A stretch of 64,000 nt of DNA from Arthrobacter bambusae (GTDB lineage Bacteria > Actinomycetota > Actinomycetes > Actinomycetales > Micrococcaceae). This document shows, in pieces, positions 9,001 through 16,734 of this stretch. The notes below the pieces were generated by a model that was not told where the DNA came from, did not search any database, and saw only the letters and a program-made list of their open reading frames with translations. Within the stretch, counting starts at the first letter, position 1, and every line of letters starts with the position of its first letter. Both the position numbers and the translations under genes were made by a program. The DNA lies in contig NZ_JAUSSZ010000010.1 of NCBI RefSeq assembly GCF_030812595.1, positions 107,966 through 171,965 of the forward strand, written 5' to 3'.

Positions 9001-9533
9001 TTCCCCCGTGCAGTGACGAGACCGTCAGGACCGCCTTGGCTGATCCGAACGCGTTCCGCGGCAACAAGATGGCTCAGCTCAAGCAGGCCGCCGACGACCT
9101 GCGAAGCCAGATCGAAAAGATCGTCACCACCAACCGGACATCGGTCACTGCTAGGATCGAAGGCCGCAAGGCAGAGCTGCTCGGAGGGACCTACTACGCG
9201 AAGGCGACGCCGGAAGCACAACAGCGTGCCGTCCAGCGTGTAGACCGGACACTCGCCCGAGTCGCCTCTGAGAGCCAGGTTGCACTCATCCTCCAGATCG
9301 AATCAAACTTCGAGGCCAGGGATTACCCGGCCCTACTCGACCTCGTTGCCTCCTCCCCCAACGACCCAGGCCCCGACCCCACCCCGACGAAACACACGGT
9401 CTCCGTGAAGACGATCACCGTTGCTAGCCCGTTTGGCGTGCTCGAAACCGAAGAAGACGTCGACAAGTACCTCGCCGCACTTCGCGACGCCCTGGTCCAG
9501 ACCCTGAACGACGGAAAGCGAATCTCACTCTGA
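6069..9533 (+). CDS. brxC: BREX ATPase BrxC
   Basis: 1154 residues. It opens with LLNEIFAKDVQRPIEGVIKA, the usual BrxC start. A P-loop, GFFGSGKS, lies at residues 64-71, followed by a long AAA-type ATPase region (NFYVDEVGQFIGSNTHLMLN carries the acidic Walker B-like residues) and a long helical C-terminal half. BrxC/PglY ATPases are large P-loop proteins essential for BREX defence and host methylation. The gene sits between brxB and pglX and overlaps pglX by one base. No frameshift was seen, so it is probably functional. Confidence 0.93.
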   Translation: MLLNEIFAKDVQRPIEGVIKADDTAHLGTEVEEYVLTNEAARGLELLLEAYTNYTNANGAWISGFFGSGKSHLLKMLAHLLGDVEGQEFDRAKVSESFRTKSSGAFLPALLTKAERIPAKSLLFNIDQKATLITKDQTDALLKVFVKVFDESRGYYGNQGHVARLERDLDNRGQYEAFKEAFERIAGIPWTQGREQSALEGSSIDRAFAEVNGEATGGIIKQYQASYAVSIEDFADEVKGWLDKQPKDYRLNFYVDEVGQFIGSNTHLMLNLQTIAESLNTKCGGRAWVMVTSQEDMDKVVGDRTKQQGNDFSKIQARFKTHVKLTSADVEEVIRKRLLDKNEDGASVLKAIYIKESANFKTLFNFVDGAKTYRNYTDEEHFVGTYPFVSYQFPLFQAAIEGISDHNVFEGRNSSVGERSMLGVVQQVAKDIGNVEVSTLATFDHMFTGIRASLKSAAQRSIDVAERNLDNKLAIRLLKALFLVKYVESFQATPRNLTVLVYDHFGLDLPALAEDVKEALTLLEAQTYVQRNGNVYEYLTNEEQVIEEEIKNVDIDASEVSAQLFKILSGDVVKTSKIRYAKNGQDFPFGFKLDDQVHGPQKELAIHFITPEYPYTPDETRMHSAGKDELRVILEPDERVLSDLRLLLKTDKYTKRKRTTSLSAIEEQILQAKAALNREREKELVQRIRGAVGKAALVINAADLPASSQDAQGRVTEGFQELVSRTYTQLKLLGGLTYSEQQVAGAANPESGLFDADAWSKFNQPAEEVLSTILRKDAQGEQVTMKTIVDAFQAKPYGWDLASIEVIVASLIGASKITLTVDSNVLKRSEVAAALRNTQKHAHEIVAPQKTFDERKVANFRKFCTDFFDEGNAPKDPLELARHGADKLKGKLDELKAIVSVSKYPFVHQLSGAISVLEQAIGRSDDWYLNDFDLGDDLLEAKEALIDPIQSFLNGAQRSIFDEASALLSTHSSNLSYLPPCSDETVRTALADPNAFRGNKMAQLKQAADDLRSQIEKIVTTNRTSVTARIEGRKAELLGGTYYAKATPEAQQRAVQRVDRTLARVASESQVALILQIESNFEARDYPALLDLVASSPNDPGPDPTPTKHTVSVKTITVASPFGVLETEEDVDKYLAALRDALVQTLNDGKRISL

Positions 9534-12500
9534 TGGAAACCGCACCACTGAAGTCTTTCGCGACGTGGGCACGTACCGCTCTCATCCGCGAGATCACCGC
9601 GCGCATCTCCGCGGTCCTGGCGCCAGCGTCCTCCGAGCGAGTCGAACAGGCGAAGGCCGTCGCTGCCTTAGAGAAGGCGGTCACGGCCGCGGGTAACGGC
9701 GACAAGGGCCGCGCCGCCGTCGCCGACAAGGTTGCCTACACCTGGTTCAACCGGATCATCGCACTGCGCTTCATGGACGCCAACGGGTACACCGTCATCG
9801 GCGTCGTCTCACCCCCGACGGGCGTCGACGTAGGCCAGCCCGAGATCCTCGCTGAAGCCAAGCGCGGTGTGATCGACACGGACGTCGCGAGTCAGGCGAC
9901 GCGCGCGGCCATCGCAGGCCTCCTCGACGGGACACGCGCAAGCGGCGACGCTCAGGGCGAGGCCTACGCCTTGCTCCTTGAGGCGTACTGCAACTACTGG
10001 CACAAGGCAATGCCGTTCATGTTCGAGGTCGAGGGCGACTTCACCGAGCTGCTCATCCCAGCCAACCTGCTCGCCGACGACTCAGTCCTCAACCGTGCCG
10101 TGAAGGTTCTTACGACCAATGTCTGCCAGGACGTCGAGGTCATCGGCTGGCTCTACCAGTTCTACATCTCCGAGCGGAAGGACGAAGTCTTCGCCGGGTT
10201 CAAAAAGAACAAGAAGGCCGGCGCCGACGAGATTCCCGCCGCTACCCAGCTCTTCACCCCACACTGGATCGTCCGCTACCTCGTCGAGAACTCCCTCGGT
10301 CGCCTCTGGACGCTCAACCGCCCATCCTCCGGCCTGGTCAACCAGATGGACTACTACATCGCCCCAGTCGATGAGGAGACCGATTTCCTCAGGATCACCG
10401 GGCCCGAAGAGCTCATGATCATTGACCCGGCCTGCGGCTCGGGTCACATGCTCACCTACGCCTTCGACCTCCTCTACGCGATCTACGAGGAAGAGGGCTA
10501 CAGTCCGGCCGACATCCCGGGGTTGATCCTTGCCAACAATCTCTACGGCACCGAGATCGACCCTCGCGCAGGTGCACTCGCGGCGTTCGCGCTCACGATG
10601 AAGGCTCGCGCCAAGCACCGCACCTTCTTCAACAAACAAGTCAAGCCGAACATCTGTGTTCTCGACCCAATCTCGTTCGGACCCGAAGAACTGGACTTCC
10701 TGATGACTCGGGGCGGCGACCGCCACGAGGAGAACGCGTTCTGGAATCAGTTCTCAGAGGCAAGCACGTTTGGTTCGCTGATCCAACCGGACCCTGATGT
10801 GACTGCTCGGCTTGCGCGGCACCTGGAGACAGTCGATGACGGCGGCGACATGCTCAAGGCAGATGCCATTGAGTGGGCGCACCGAGTCGTTGCGCAGGCG
10901 AACTACCTCGCCGCCCGGTACGCTGTTGTTGTCGCAAACCCCCCCTACATGGGCAGCAACAGCATGAGCGACCCGCTCGTTCGGTTCGCCCGTAACAAGT
11001 TCCCAAAGACCAAGTCTGACTTCTACAGCATGTTCATGGAGCGTGCTGCCGCTTTGTGCGTCGAAGGTGGAGCTTGGGGCGTCATTGCTCCTCATGGCTG
11101 GATGTTTCAGTCATCATTTGCCGGATGGCGTCACAGCTTCCTTTCAGAGAACGCCGTGACGAGCCTTGTTCATTTCGGTCGCGGCGTTTTCGGCTCCGAC
11201 TGGGCATCAGCTGCATTTGTTGCCTTGCGGTCTGCGCCCGGCGTGAATGGCGCGGCCACCTATCGGAAATTGTTTGAACGCGCTCTCGAAGTGCGAGCAG
11301 GGGAGACGCTTGAGAAGTATTTCCTCGATCCGACGTATCAACGTTTCGTTGTCGGCCAACATTCGTTCCTAGACATCGAAGGGAGTCCATTTGCTTACTG
11401 GCTGCGGCCAGACGAGCTCGCGATGTACCGCGACTTCCCGCAGCTCTCAACACTTGGAGTGACTCGCCAGGGGCTCGCTACCGGCGACAATGCCCGATTC
11501 CTTCGTCAGTGGTGGGAAGTTTCGGCTTCGCGCATTGATCGATCTTCTACCAGTCGGGATGACTCAGCTCGATCAAGAGCCCGGTGGTTCCCAGTCCAGA
11601 AAGGGGGCACTCCACGACGTTGGGCGGGAAATGACGATTTAGTCATCGATTGGGAGAGCGATGGCCGGAGGCTCCTGGACTTCAAACCGCGCTCGGTCAT
11701 CCGCAATCCGGCCTACTACTTTCGCGAGGGGGCGACCTGGTCGAGTCTGGGAGGTGAGTTCGCCATGCGACATTCGCCGGCCGGCTTTGTCTTCGAGTCG
11801 AAGGGATCAATGCTGTTCCCGAAGCGTGCGGGTGACCTGAAGTGGCTCCTCGGCTACTTGAACACCCCGATTGCCACCGCCCTTATTGACTCCATCTCAC
11901 CAACACTCGACTACCACGAAGGTCCCGTCGGACGTATTCCGGTGGTCGAGCCCCGGGACGCGGACGCGGTTACCACCTATGTCGACGAGGCGATCGCCCT
12001 TGCCAGTGATCTCTGGGCATTCAATGAGACAACGCCGACCTTTGATGGCAGAGCCTTCCAAAGGACATCAGTCTCGTTGCAACTGCGGGAGGTTCTGGCT
12101 TTGGCGCGCCAACGACTCATCGACGGAGAAGAAAGGGTCCTTGAACTGGAGCGCACCATCGAATCGCACTTCCGCTCATCCGCTGGCCTAGGGATAAGCG
12201 CCTTCAACTCAGCAGTGCAACGGCCAACCGGCTTGGTGAGCGCTTCAATTCGAGCCGATGACGCCTTCGGACGGGAAAATGTTGCCAGCCTCGTCTCCTA
12301 CGCAGTTGGCTGCATGTTTGGGCGCTACAGCGTTGACCAATCGGGCCTGATCGCCGCTGACGAGGGCGCGACGTTGCAGGACTACCTGGCCAAGGTCCCC
12401 ACGCCGAGCTTCGTGCCGGATGCGGACAACGTCATCCCCATCGTTGACGGTGACTGGTTCGAGGACGACATCGTGGAGCGGTTCCGCCAGTTCCTACGGG

Positions 12501-12970
12501 TCGCGTTCGGCGAGCAGAACTTCGAGGAGAACCTGCGTTTCGTCACGGAGTCGTTGGGTGTGAAGAACCTGCGTGACTACTTTGTGAAGTCCTTCTACAA
12601 GGATCACGTTCAGAGGTACAAGAAGCGCCCGATCTATTGGCTGTTCTCCAGCCCCAAAGGATCGTTCAACGCTCTTATCTACATGCACCGCTACACACCG
12701 TCGACGGTCTCAACCGTGCTCAACGAGTACTTGCGCGAGTTCCAAGCAAAGCTAAAGGCGAGCCTTGAACACGCCGAACGGTCCAACAACGCGAAGGAAG
12801 CCGACCGGCTGCGCAAGGTGCTGGTGGAACTTGACGAGTACGAGCACGATGTTCTCTACCCGCTTGCATCACAGAACATTGCCATCGACCTCGACGACGG
12901 GGTGAAGGCGAACTACCCGAAGTTCGGCGTCGCCCTCAAGAAGATCCCCGGATTGGAGAGCGACACGTGA
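9533..12970 (+). CDS. pglX: BREX adenine-specific DNA methyltransferase PglX (BrxX)
   Basis: 1145 residues. The SAM-binding motif DPACGSGH begins at about residue 298 and the amino-methyltransferase motif IV, NPPY, at about residue 469 (ANPPYMGSNSMSD). The N-terminal part (KVAYTWFNRIIALRFMDANG) and the following helical segment are typical of PglX. The C-terminal third carries the target-recognition region. In BREX, PglX methylates the host DNA at a non-palindromic motif and takes part in recognising phage DNA. The stop overlaps the GTG start of the nuclease gene (GTGA), showing that the extra gene is built into the operon. Confidence 0.93.
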   Translation: METAPLKSFATWARTALIREITARISAVLAPASSERVEQAKAVAALEKAVTAAGNGDKGRAAVADKVAYTWFNRIIALRFMDANGYTVIGVVSPPTGVDVGQPEILAEAKRGVIDTDVASQATRAAIAGLLDGTRASGDAQGEAYALLLEAYCNYWHKAMPFMFEVEGDFTELLIPANLLADDSVLNRAVKVLTTNVCQDVEVIGWLYQFYISERKDEVFAGFKKNKKAGADEIPAATQLFTPHWIVRYLVENSLGRLWTLNRPSSGLVNQMDYYIAPVDEETDFLRITGPEELMIIDPACGSGHMLTYAFDLLYAIYEEEGYSPADIPGLILANNLYGTEIDPRAGALAAFALTMKARAKHRTFFNKQVKPNICVLDPISFGPEELDFLMTRGGDRHEENAFWNQFSEASTFGSLIQPDPDVTARLARHLETVDDGGDMLKADAIEWAHRVVAQANYLAARYAVVVANPPYMGSNSMSDPLVRFARNKFPKTKSDFYSMFMERAAALCVEGGAWGVIAPHGWMFQSSFAGWRHSFLSENAVTSLVHFGRGVFGSDWASAAFVALRSAPGVNGAATYRKLFERALEVRAGETLEKYFLDPTYQRFVVGQHSFLDIEGSPFAYWLRPDELAMYRDFPQLSTLGVTRQGLATGDNARFLRQWWEVSASRIDRSSTSRDDSARSRARWFPVQKGGTPRRWAGNDDLVIDWESDGRRLLDFKPRSVIRNPAYYFREGATWSSLGGEFAMRHSPAGFVFESKGSMLFPKRAGDLKWLLGYLNTPIATALIDSISPTLDYHEGPVGRIPVVEPRDADAVTTYVDEAIALASDLWAFNETTPTFDGRAFQRTSVSLQLREVLALARQRLIDGEERVLELERTIESHFRSSAGLGISAFNSAVQRPTGLVSASIRADDAFGRENVASLVSYAVGCMFGRYSVDQSGLIAADEGATLQDYLAKVPTPSFVPDADNVIPIVDGDWFEDDIVERFRQFLRVAFGEQNFEENLRFVTESLGVKNLRDYFVKSFYKDHVQRYKKRPIYWLFSSPKGSFNALIYMHRYTPSTVSTVLNEYLREFQAKLKASLEHAERSNNAKEADRLRKVLVELDEYEHDVLYPLASQNIAIDLDDGVKANYPKFGVALKKIPGLESDT

Positions 12971-14232
12971 TCACCTTTGAGGATCACGGATCGAAGGTCG
13001 CCTTGGTCTATGACCCAGGCTCTTTTAGGTCGGCGACATGGGTGGACCACAAGCTGGACTCCGAAGGTCGCGCCACGCTCTCGCAAGTCTTCACGGTCCA
13101 GAAAACGGACCTGCTAAGCCGAGAAGACACTGACGAGGAAGACGTCCGTCGTTTCGTGATCGGCAGCCTCGACGGCCAGTATCGGACCATACGAGCGGAC
13201 GTCCTTGGCCTCAAGCATGACTTGCTGATCGCAATGTCGGTGCGGCTGACAAGATCAACGTTCGTCGCCGAACGCAACATCTCCATCTTCGGGCGAATCG
13301 ACAATTTGCTCACGGAGCAGATCGTCGTCGGGGGAAATCGGGAAGACGCAATCCCCGTTGAAGAGTTCGCCCGGCTGCTCCGCAGATTCCCAACCTCGAC
13401 CGAGGTCAACTATTACGCAGCGGCCCGGGTCACCCGCATCCTCCGCGAATACCTGGAAACCAAGTCCGACGCCGAACGGCGGCTGGAGAATTACATCGAG
13501 CGTCGCGAACGCGCCGGGACCAAAGAGCGGCTAGCGGCCCATGGTCGGATATCGGCCGCGAACGGGTTGGAGCTCGAGAAGTTCACCTACGTTCGCGAAC
13601 GCCTGGCTGAGATGCTGGAGGATGCAGAGAGCTACTCCGAGGCCGACTGGCAGAGCGCAGTTGCCGACCTGTTCCTCCTTGTCTTTCCCCAGTACATCGC
13701 GGTTCTGCATAACGTGCACGTTAAGGAACGGTACTCAAAAGAATCCAAATCGACGGACCGCTACATCGACCTCATGCTTGTCCACGCCAACGGATGTGTA
13801 GACATCATCGAGATCAAGAAGCCCTTCCAGCGCGGCCTCATATCAAAGCGCCGGTATCGCGACAACCATATCCCCGTCCGCGAGCTGTCAGGGACACTCA
13901 TGCAAGCAGAAAAGTACCTCTTCTACCTGAGCAAATCGGGCAGGGACGGCGAGAAAGCGATCACCAAGAAGCACGCAGCGAATCTTCCCGCTGGTCTTGA
14001 CATCAAAATCGCCAACCCGAAGGCGATCATCCTAGCCGGACGAGACAGCAACCTCTCTGCAGAGGAGAGGTTCGACTTCGAATTCATTCGACGGAAGTAT
14101 TCGAATGTCGTCGACATCATCTCCTACGACGACTTGCTGCGCCGCATGGACAACGTCATCGCCACCCTCACGAAGCGCGCTGGCACCGAGGGTAATCTCG
14201 TGCCTGACGACGAGATCGGAATGTCCGCATGA
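12967..14232 (+). CDS. Shedu-type (SduA, DUF4263) PD-(D/E)XK nuclease inserted in BREX operon
   Basis: 421 residues from a GTG start overlapping the pglX stop. The C-terminal ~190 residues match the Shedu/DUF4263 nuclease domain. YIDLMLVHANGCVDIIEIKK places the catalytic acid at D268 and the E-x-K at E282-I-K284, followed by a helix (IPVRELSGTLMQAEKYLFYL) and a late strand (NPKAIILAGRD). The N-terminal 200 residues are of a mixed type I do not recognise, with a helical middle (LREYLETKSDAERRLENYIE). Standalone SduA is a single-gene antiphage nuclease. Here it overlaps both pglX and pglZ by 4 bases, so it is expressed as a BREX component or accessory effector. Confidence 0.85.
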   Translation: MITFEDHGSKVALVYDPGSFRSATWVDHKLDSEGRATLSQVFTVQKTDLLSREDTDEEDVRRFVIGSLDGQYRTIRADVLGLKHDLLIAMSVRLTRSTFVAERNISIFGRIDNLLTEQIVVGGNREDAIPVEEFARLLRRFPTSTEVNYYAAARVTRILREYLETKSDAERRLENYIERRERAGTKERLAAHGRISAANGLELEKFTYVRERLAEMLEDAESYSEADWQSAVADLFLLVFPQYIAVLHNVHVKERYSKESKSTDRYIDLMLVHANGCVDIIEIKKPFQRGLISKRRYRDNHIPVRELSGTLMQAEKYLFYLSKSGRDGEKAITKKHAANLPAGLDIKIANPKAIILAGRDSNLSAEERFDFEFIRRKYSNVVDIISYDDLLRRMDNVIATLTKRAGTEGNLVPDDEIGMSA

Positions 14233-16724
14233 GTGTAACCGCCATCCGTCCCCATCTAGAGCGCCGATTCGTCGACCACCGGATTGTGTTTTGGCACGAC
14301 CCGGAGGGCCAATTTGCCTCCGATCTGGACAGCCTCGACCTGCCGGGCGTAACGACGATCCGCGTTGGCAACGACGAATACACGATCAAGAACCGCCTGC
14401 TACACCACAATCCGGAGGACAAATTCCTCGTCTACCGCTCCCGTAGGGTGCCCGGCGGCATCGACAACTGGCTCCTCGACCTTGAGCTTGCTTACGGAGT
14501 CTTCACGGCCGACCGCAGTTCGCTCGTCTCCCAGGAACTCGGTCTCACCACCGATGGCATCGAGGAAGTCGTCGGAGCGCACTACAAGTTCTTCAACGCC
14601 GCCAAGCGTGTCCAGAGCCTCAAGACGCTGCTCACATCCACCGACGACACCGCCCGACTCCGCGCCAAGATGTCGGCCGTCGTCCTCGGCCAGAAAGAAC
14701 ACAGCCTTCTGGAGATAACCCGCACCCTGCTCACCGAAAACGCCAAGGGCCAGCACACGAAGTACGACGCCCTCGTCGACTATGAACTCGCCGACTTCTA
14801 CTGGCGCGGCGCCGCCTCCATCTACGGCTACGAGTCGACCTCGCCGAGCATCGACGACTTCATCTTGTGGATGTTCCGCAAGGCCATCGACGGCTTCAAG
14901 TCCAATCGACCGGGGGGTCTGCAGAACATCCAGCTCGACTTTGCGAGCCTTCGCAACGATCGTCGGAGCCAGGACGCGCTCTCGACTCTGGCTAGGCGCG
15001 CTTCTGACGATCTGGACTACAAGGCGAGCATTGAAGTCACGGACTTCCGCGATCTCGTCGCGGACGACCTGTTCGAGGAGGCAGACCGCAAGATCATCGC
15101 CGATCTAGCCCGGGCCGTCACCGACCAGACGGTCACCGCCCGCGAGGTCGCCGATGTCGTACGCTCTCGCCAGAGCAGCGCGTGGATCGACGGCTACCGA
15201 CAGCTCTACACCGCCATCGACGCGGCAGCCGAGATGCTGTCCGCGTTGGGCACGGTCGACTTCACGTTCTCGTCGTTCGACGAGGCATTGGAGCGCTACC
15301 GCAACGACTGGTTCCGCATCGACCAGCTCTACCGCCAGTTCACCTACGCCCGACGCGCCTTTGAGGGACCGCACCCCCTCGACCCGCTGCGCGAGCAGGT
15401 CGAGAAGCGATACACCAACAAGTTCGTCTACAAGCTTGGCAACGCCTGGCAGAAGCAGGTCGATGAGGCACGCGAATGGCACTCTACCGTGTTTCGTACT
15501 CAGCGATCCTTCTACGATGACTACATCGAGCAGCTCGTCCGCGAGGACAAGAAAGCCGTCGTCATCATTTCCGATGCTCTGCGGTACGAGGTCGCCGACG
15601 AGCTGGGCTCTCGCATTCGCCAGGAGGACCGTTTCGACGCCGACCTTGAAGCGGTGCTTGGCGTACTCCCGAGCTACACCCAACTCGGCATGGCGGCACT
15701 CCTTCCGCACCGCACCCTCAAACACTCAGCAGACGGCAAGACCGTTCTCGCTGACGACCAGCCCACGAACGGTACCGATGGACGGTCAAAGATCCTCGAG
15801 GCAGTCGGCGGCACCGCCGTCCAGGCGGAGGACTTCAAGGCGCTCAGCCCCGAGGAGCGCCGCGAGCTCTTCAAGAACAACCGCGTCCTGTATATCTACC
15901 ACGATGTCATCGACGCGACCGGAGACAAGCCCGGCACCGAACGCCGGGTGTTCGAGGCCGCTGAGCAAGCACTTGGTGAGCTGGTCGACCTGGTCAAGAA
16001 GGCCGCCAACGCCAACGCCACCAACATATTCGTCACCGCTGATCACGGCTTCCTGTTTCAGGACGAGGCCCTCCCCGAGCACCTCTTCCTCTCGGAGAAA
16101 CCGCAAGGCGACAACGTCCTTGTGGCCAACCGCCGATACGTACTCGGGCACGGCCTCAAAGTCGATTCCGCCTTCACGACCTTCAGCGCTGTGCAGCTCG
16201 GACTCGACAGCGACATCGAGGTACAGATCCCCAAATCGATCCACCGCATGAAACTGGCCGGGGGTGGATCGCGCTTCGTCCACGGCGGCGCTACTCTCCA
16301 GGAGATCGTCGTCCCGGTGCTCGCGGTCAACAAGAAGCGAAAGAGCGACACTCGCCTCGTTAACGTCAAAGTGCTGCCGGACACCGACAAAATCACCACC
16401 GGCCAGCTCGTCGTGAAGCTCTTCCAGTCTGAGCCTGCGAGCGACAAGATCCAGCCGCGGACCCTGCGTGCCGGCCTCTACGTCGGGGAGACTCTGATCT
16501 CCAACGATCCGCAGCCCGAGCTGACCTTCGACTCGACCTCACCCGAGCAGCGCGACCGTTACCAGAGCGTCCAGTTGCTGCTCAACAAGGACGCCAACGA
16601 CCACAACAACCGCGCCGTTGAGTTCCGCCTCGAAGAGCGGATACCCAACACGAACCAATGGCGCATTTACGAAAAGGCGATCTACACGCTCAGGCGCTCT
16701 TTCACATCGGACTTCGACTTCTAA
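14229..16724 (+). CDS. pglZ: BREX phosphatase-fold protein PglZ (BrxZ)
   Basis: 831 residues; begins in the stop of the nuclease gene (ATGA). The PglZ domain of the alkaline phosphatase superfamily is evident: KAVVIISDALRYEVADELGS (metal-ligand D449) and NIFVTADHGFLFQDEALPEH (D605-H606). The N-terminal ~400 residues (VFWHDPEGQFASDLDSL...) are the usual PglZ helical region. PglZ is a core BREX protein; nuclease activity has been reported for family members. It ends 10 bases before brxL. All expected motifs are intact. Confidence 0.93.
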   Translation: MSVTAIRPHLERRFVDHRIVFWHDPEGQFASDLDSLDLPGVTTIRVGNDEYTIKNRLLHHNPEDKFLVYRSRRVPGGIDNWLLDLELAYGVFTADRSSLVSQELGLTTDGIEEVVGAHYKFFNAAKRVQSLKTLLTSTDDTARLRAKMSAVVLGQKEHSLLEITRTLLTENAKGQHTKYDALVDYELADFYWRGAASIYGYESTSPSIDDFILWMFRKAIDGFKSNRPGGLQNIQLDFASLRNDRRSQDALSTLARRASDDLDYKASIEVTDFRDLVADDLFEEADRKIIADLARAVTDQTVTAREVADVVRSRQSSAWIDGYRQLYTAIDAAAEMLSALGTVDFTFSSFDEALERYRNDWFRIDQLYRQFTYARRAFEGPHPLDPLREQVEKRYTNKFVYKLGNAWQKQVDEAREWHSTVFRTQRSFYDDYIEQLVREDKKAVVIISDALRYEVADELGSRIRQEDRFDADLEAVLGVLPSYTQLGMAALLPHRTLKHSADGKTVLADDQPTNGTDGRSKILEAVGGTAVQAEDFKALSPEERRELFKNNRVLYIYHDVIDATGDKPGTERRVFEAAEQALGELVDLVKKAANANATNIFVTADHGFLFQDEALPEHLFLSEKPQGDNVLVANRRYVLGHGLKVDSAFTTFSAVQLGLDSDIEVQIPKSIHRMKLAGGGSRFVHGGATLQEIVVPVLAVNKKRKSDTRLVNVKVLPDTDKITTGQLVVKLFQSEPASDKIQPRTLRAGLYVGETLISNDPQPELTFDSTSPEQRDRYQSVQLLLNKDANDHNNRAVEFRLEERIPNTNQWRIYEKAIYTLRRSFTSDFDF

Positions 16725-16734
16725 GGCAGCTGAC

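Noticed and set aside
15154..16251. 365-codon frame overlapping pglZ in another frame
   Set aside because: Ser/Thr/Arg-rich shadow of pglZ; pglZ motifs lie in the other frame.
16618..16734. Upstream extension of brxL
   Set aside because: It would overlap the end of pglZ by over 100 bases; the ATG at 16735 matches the usual BrxL N-terminus better.
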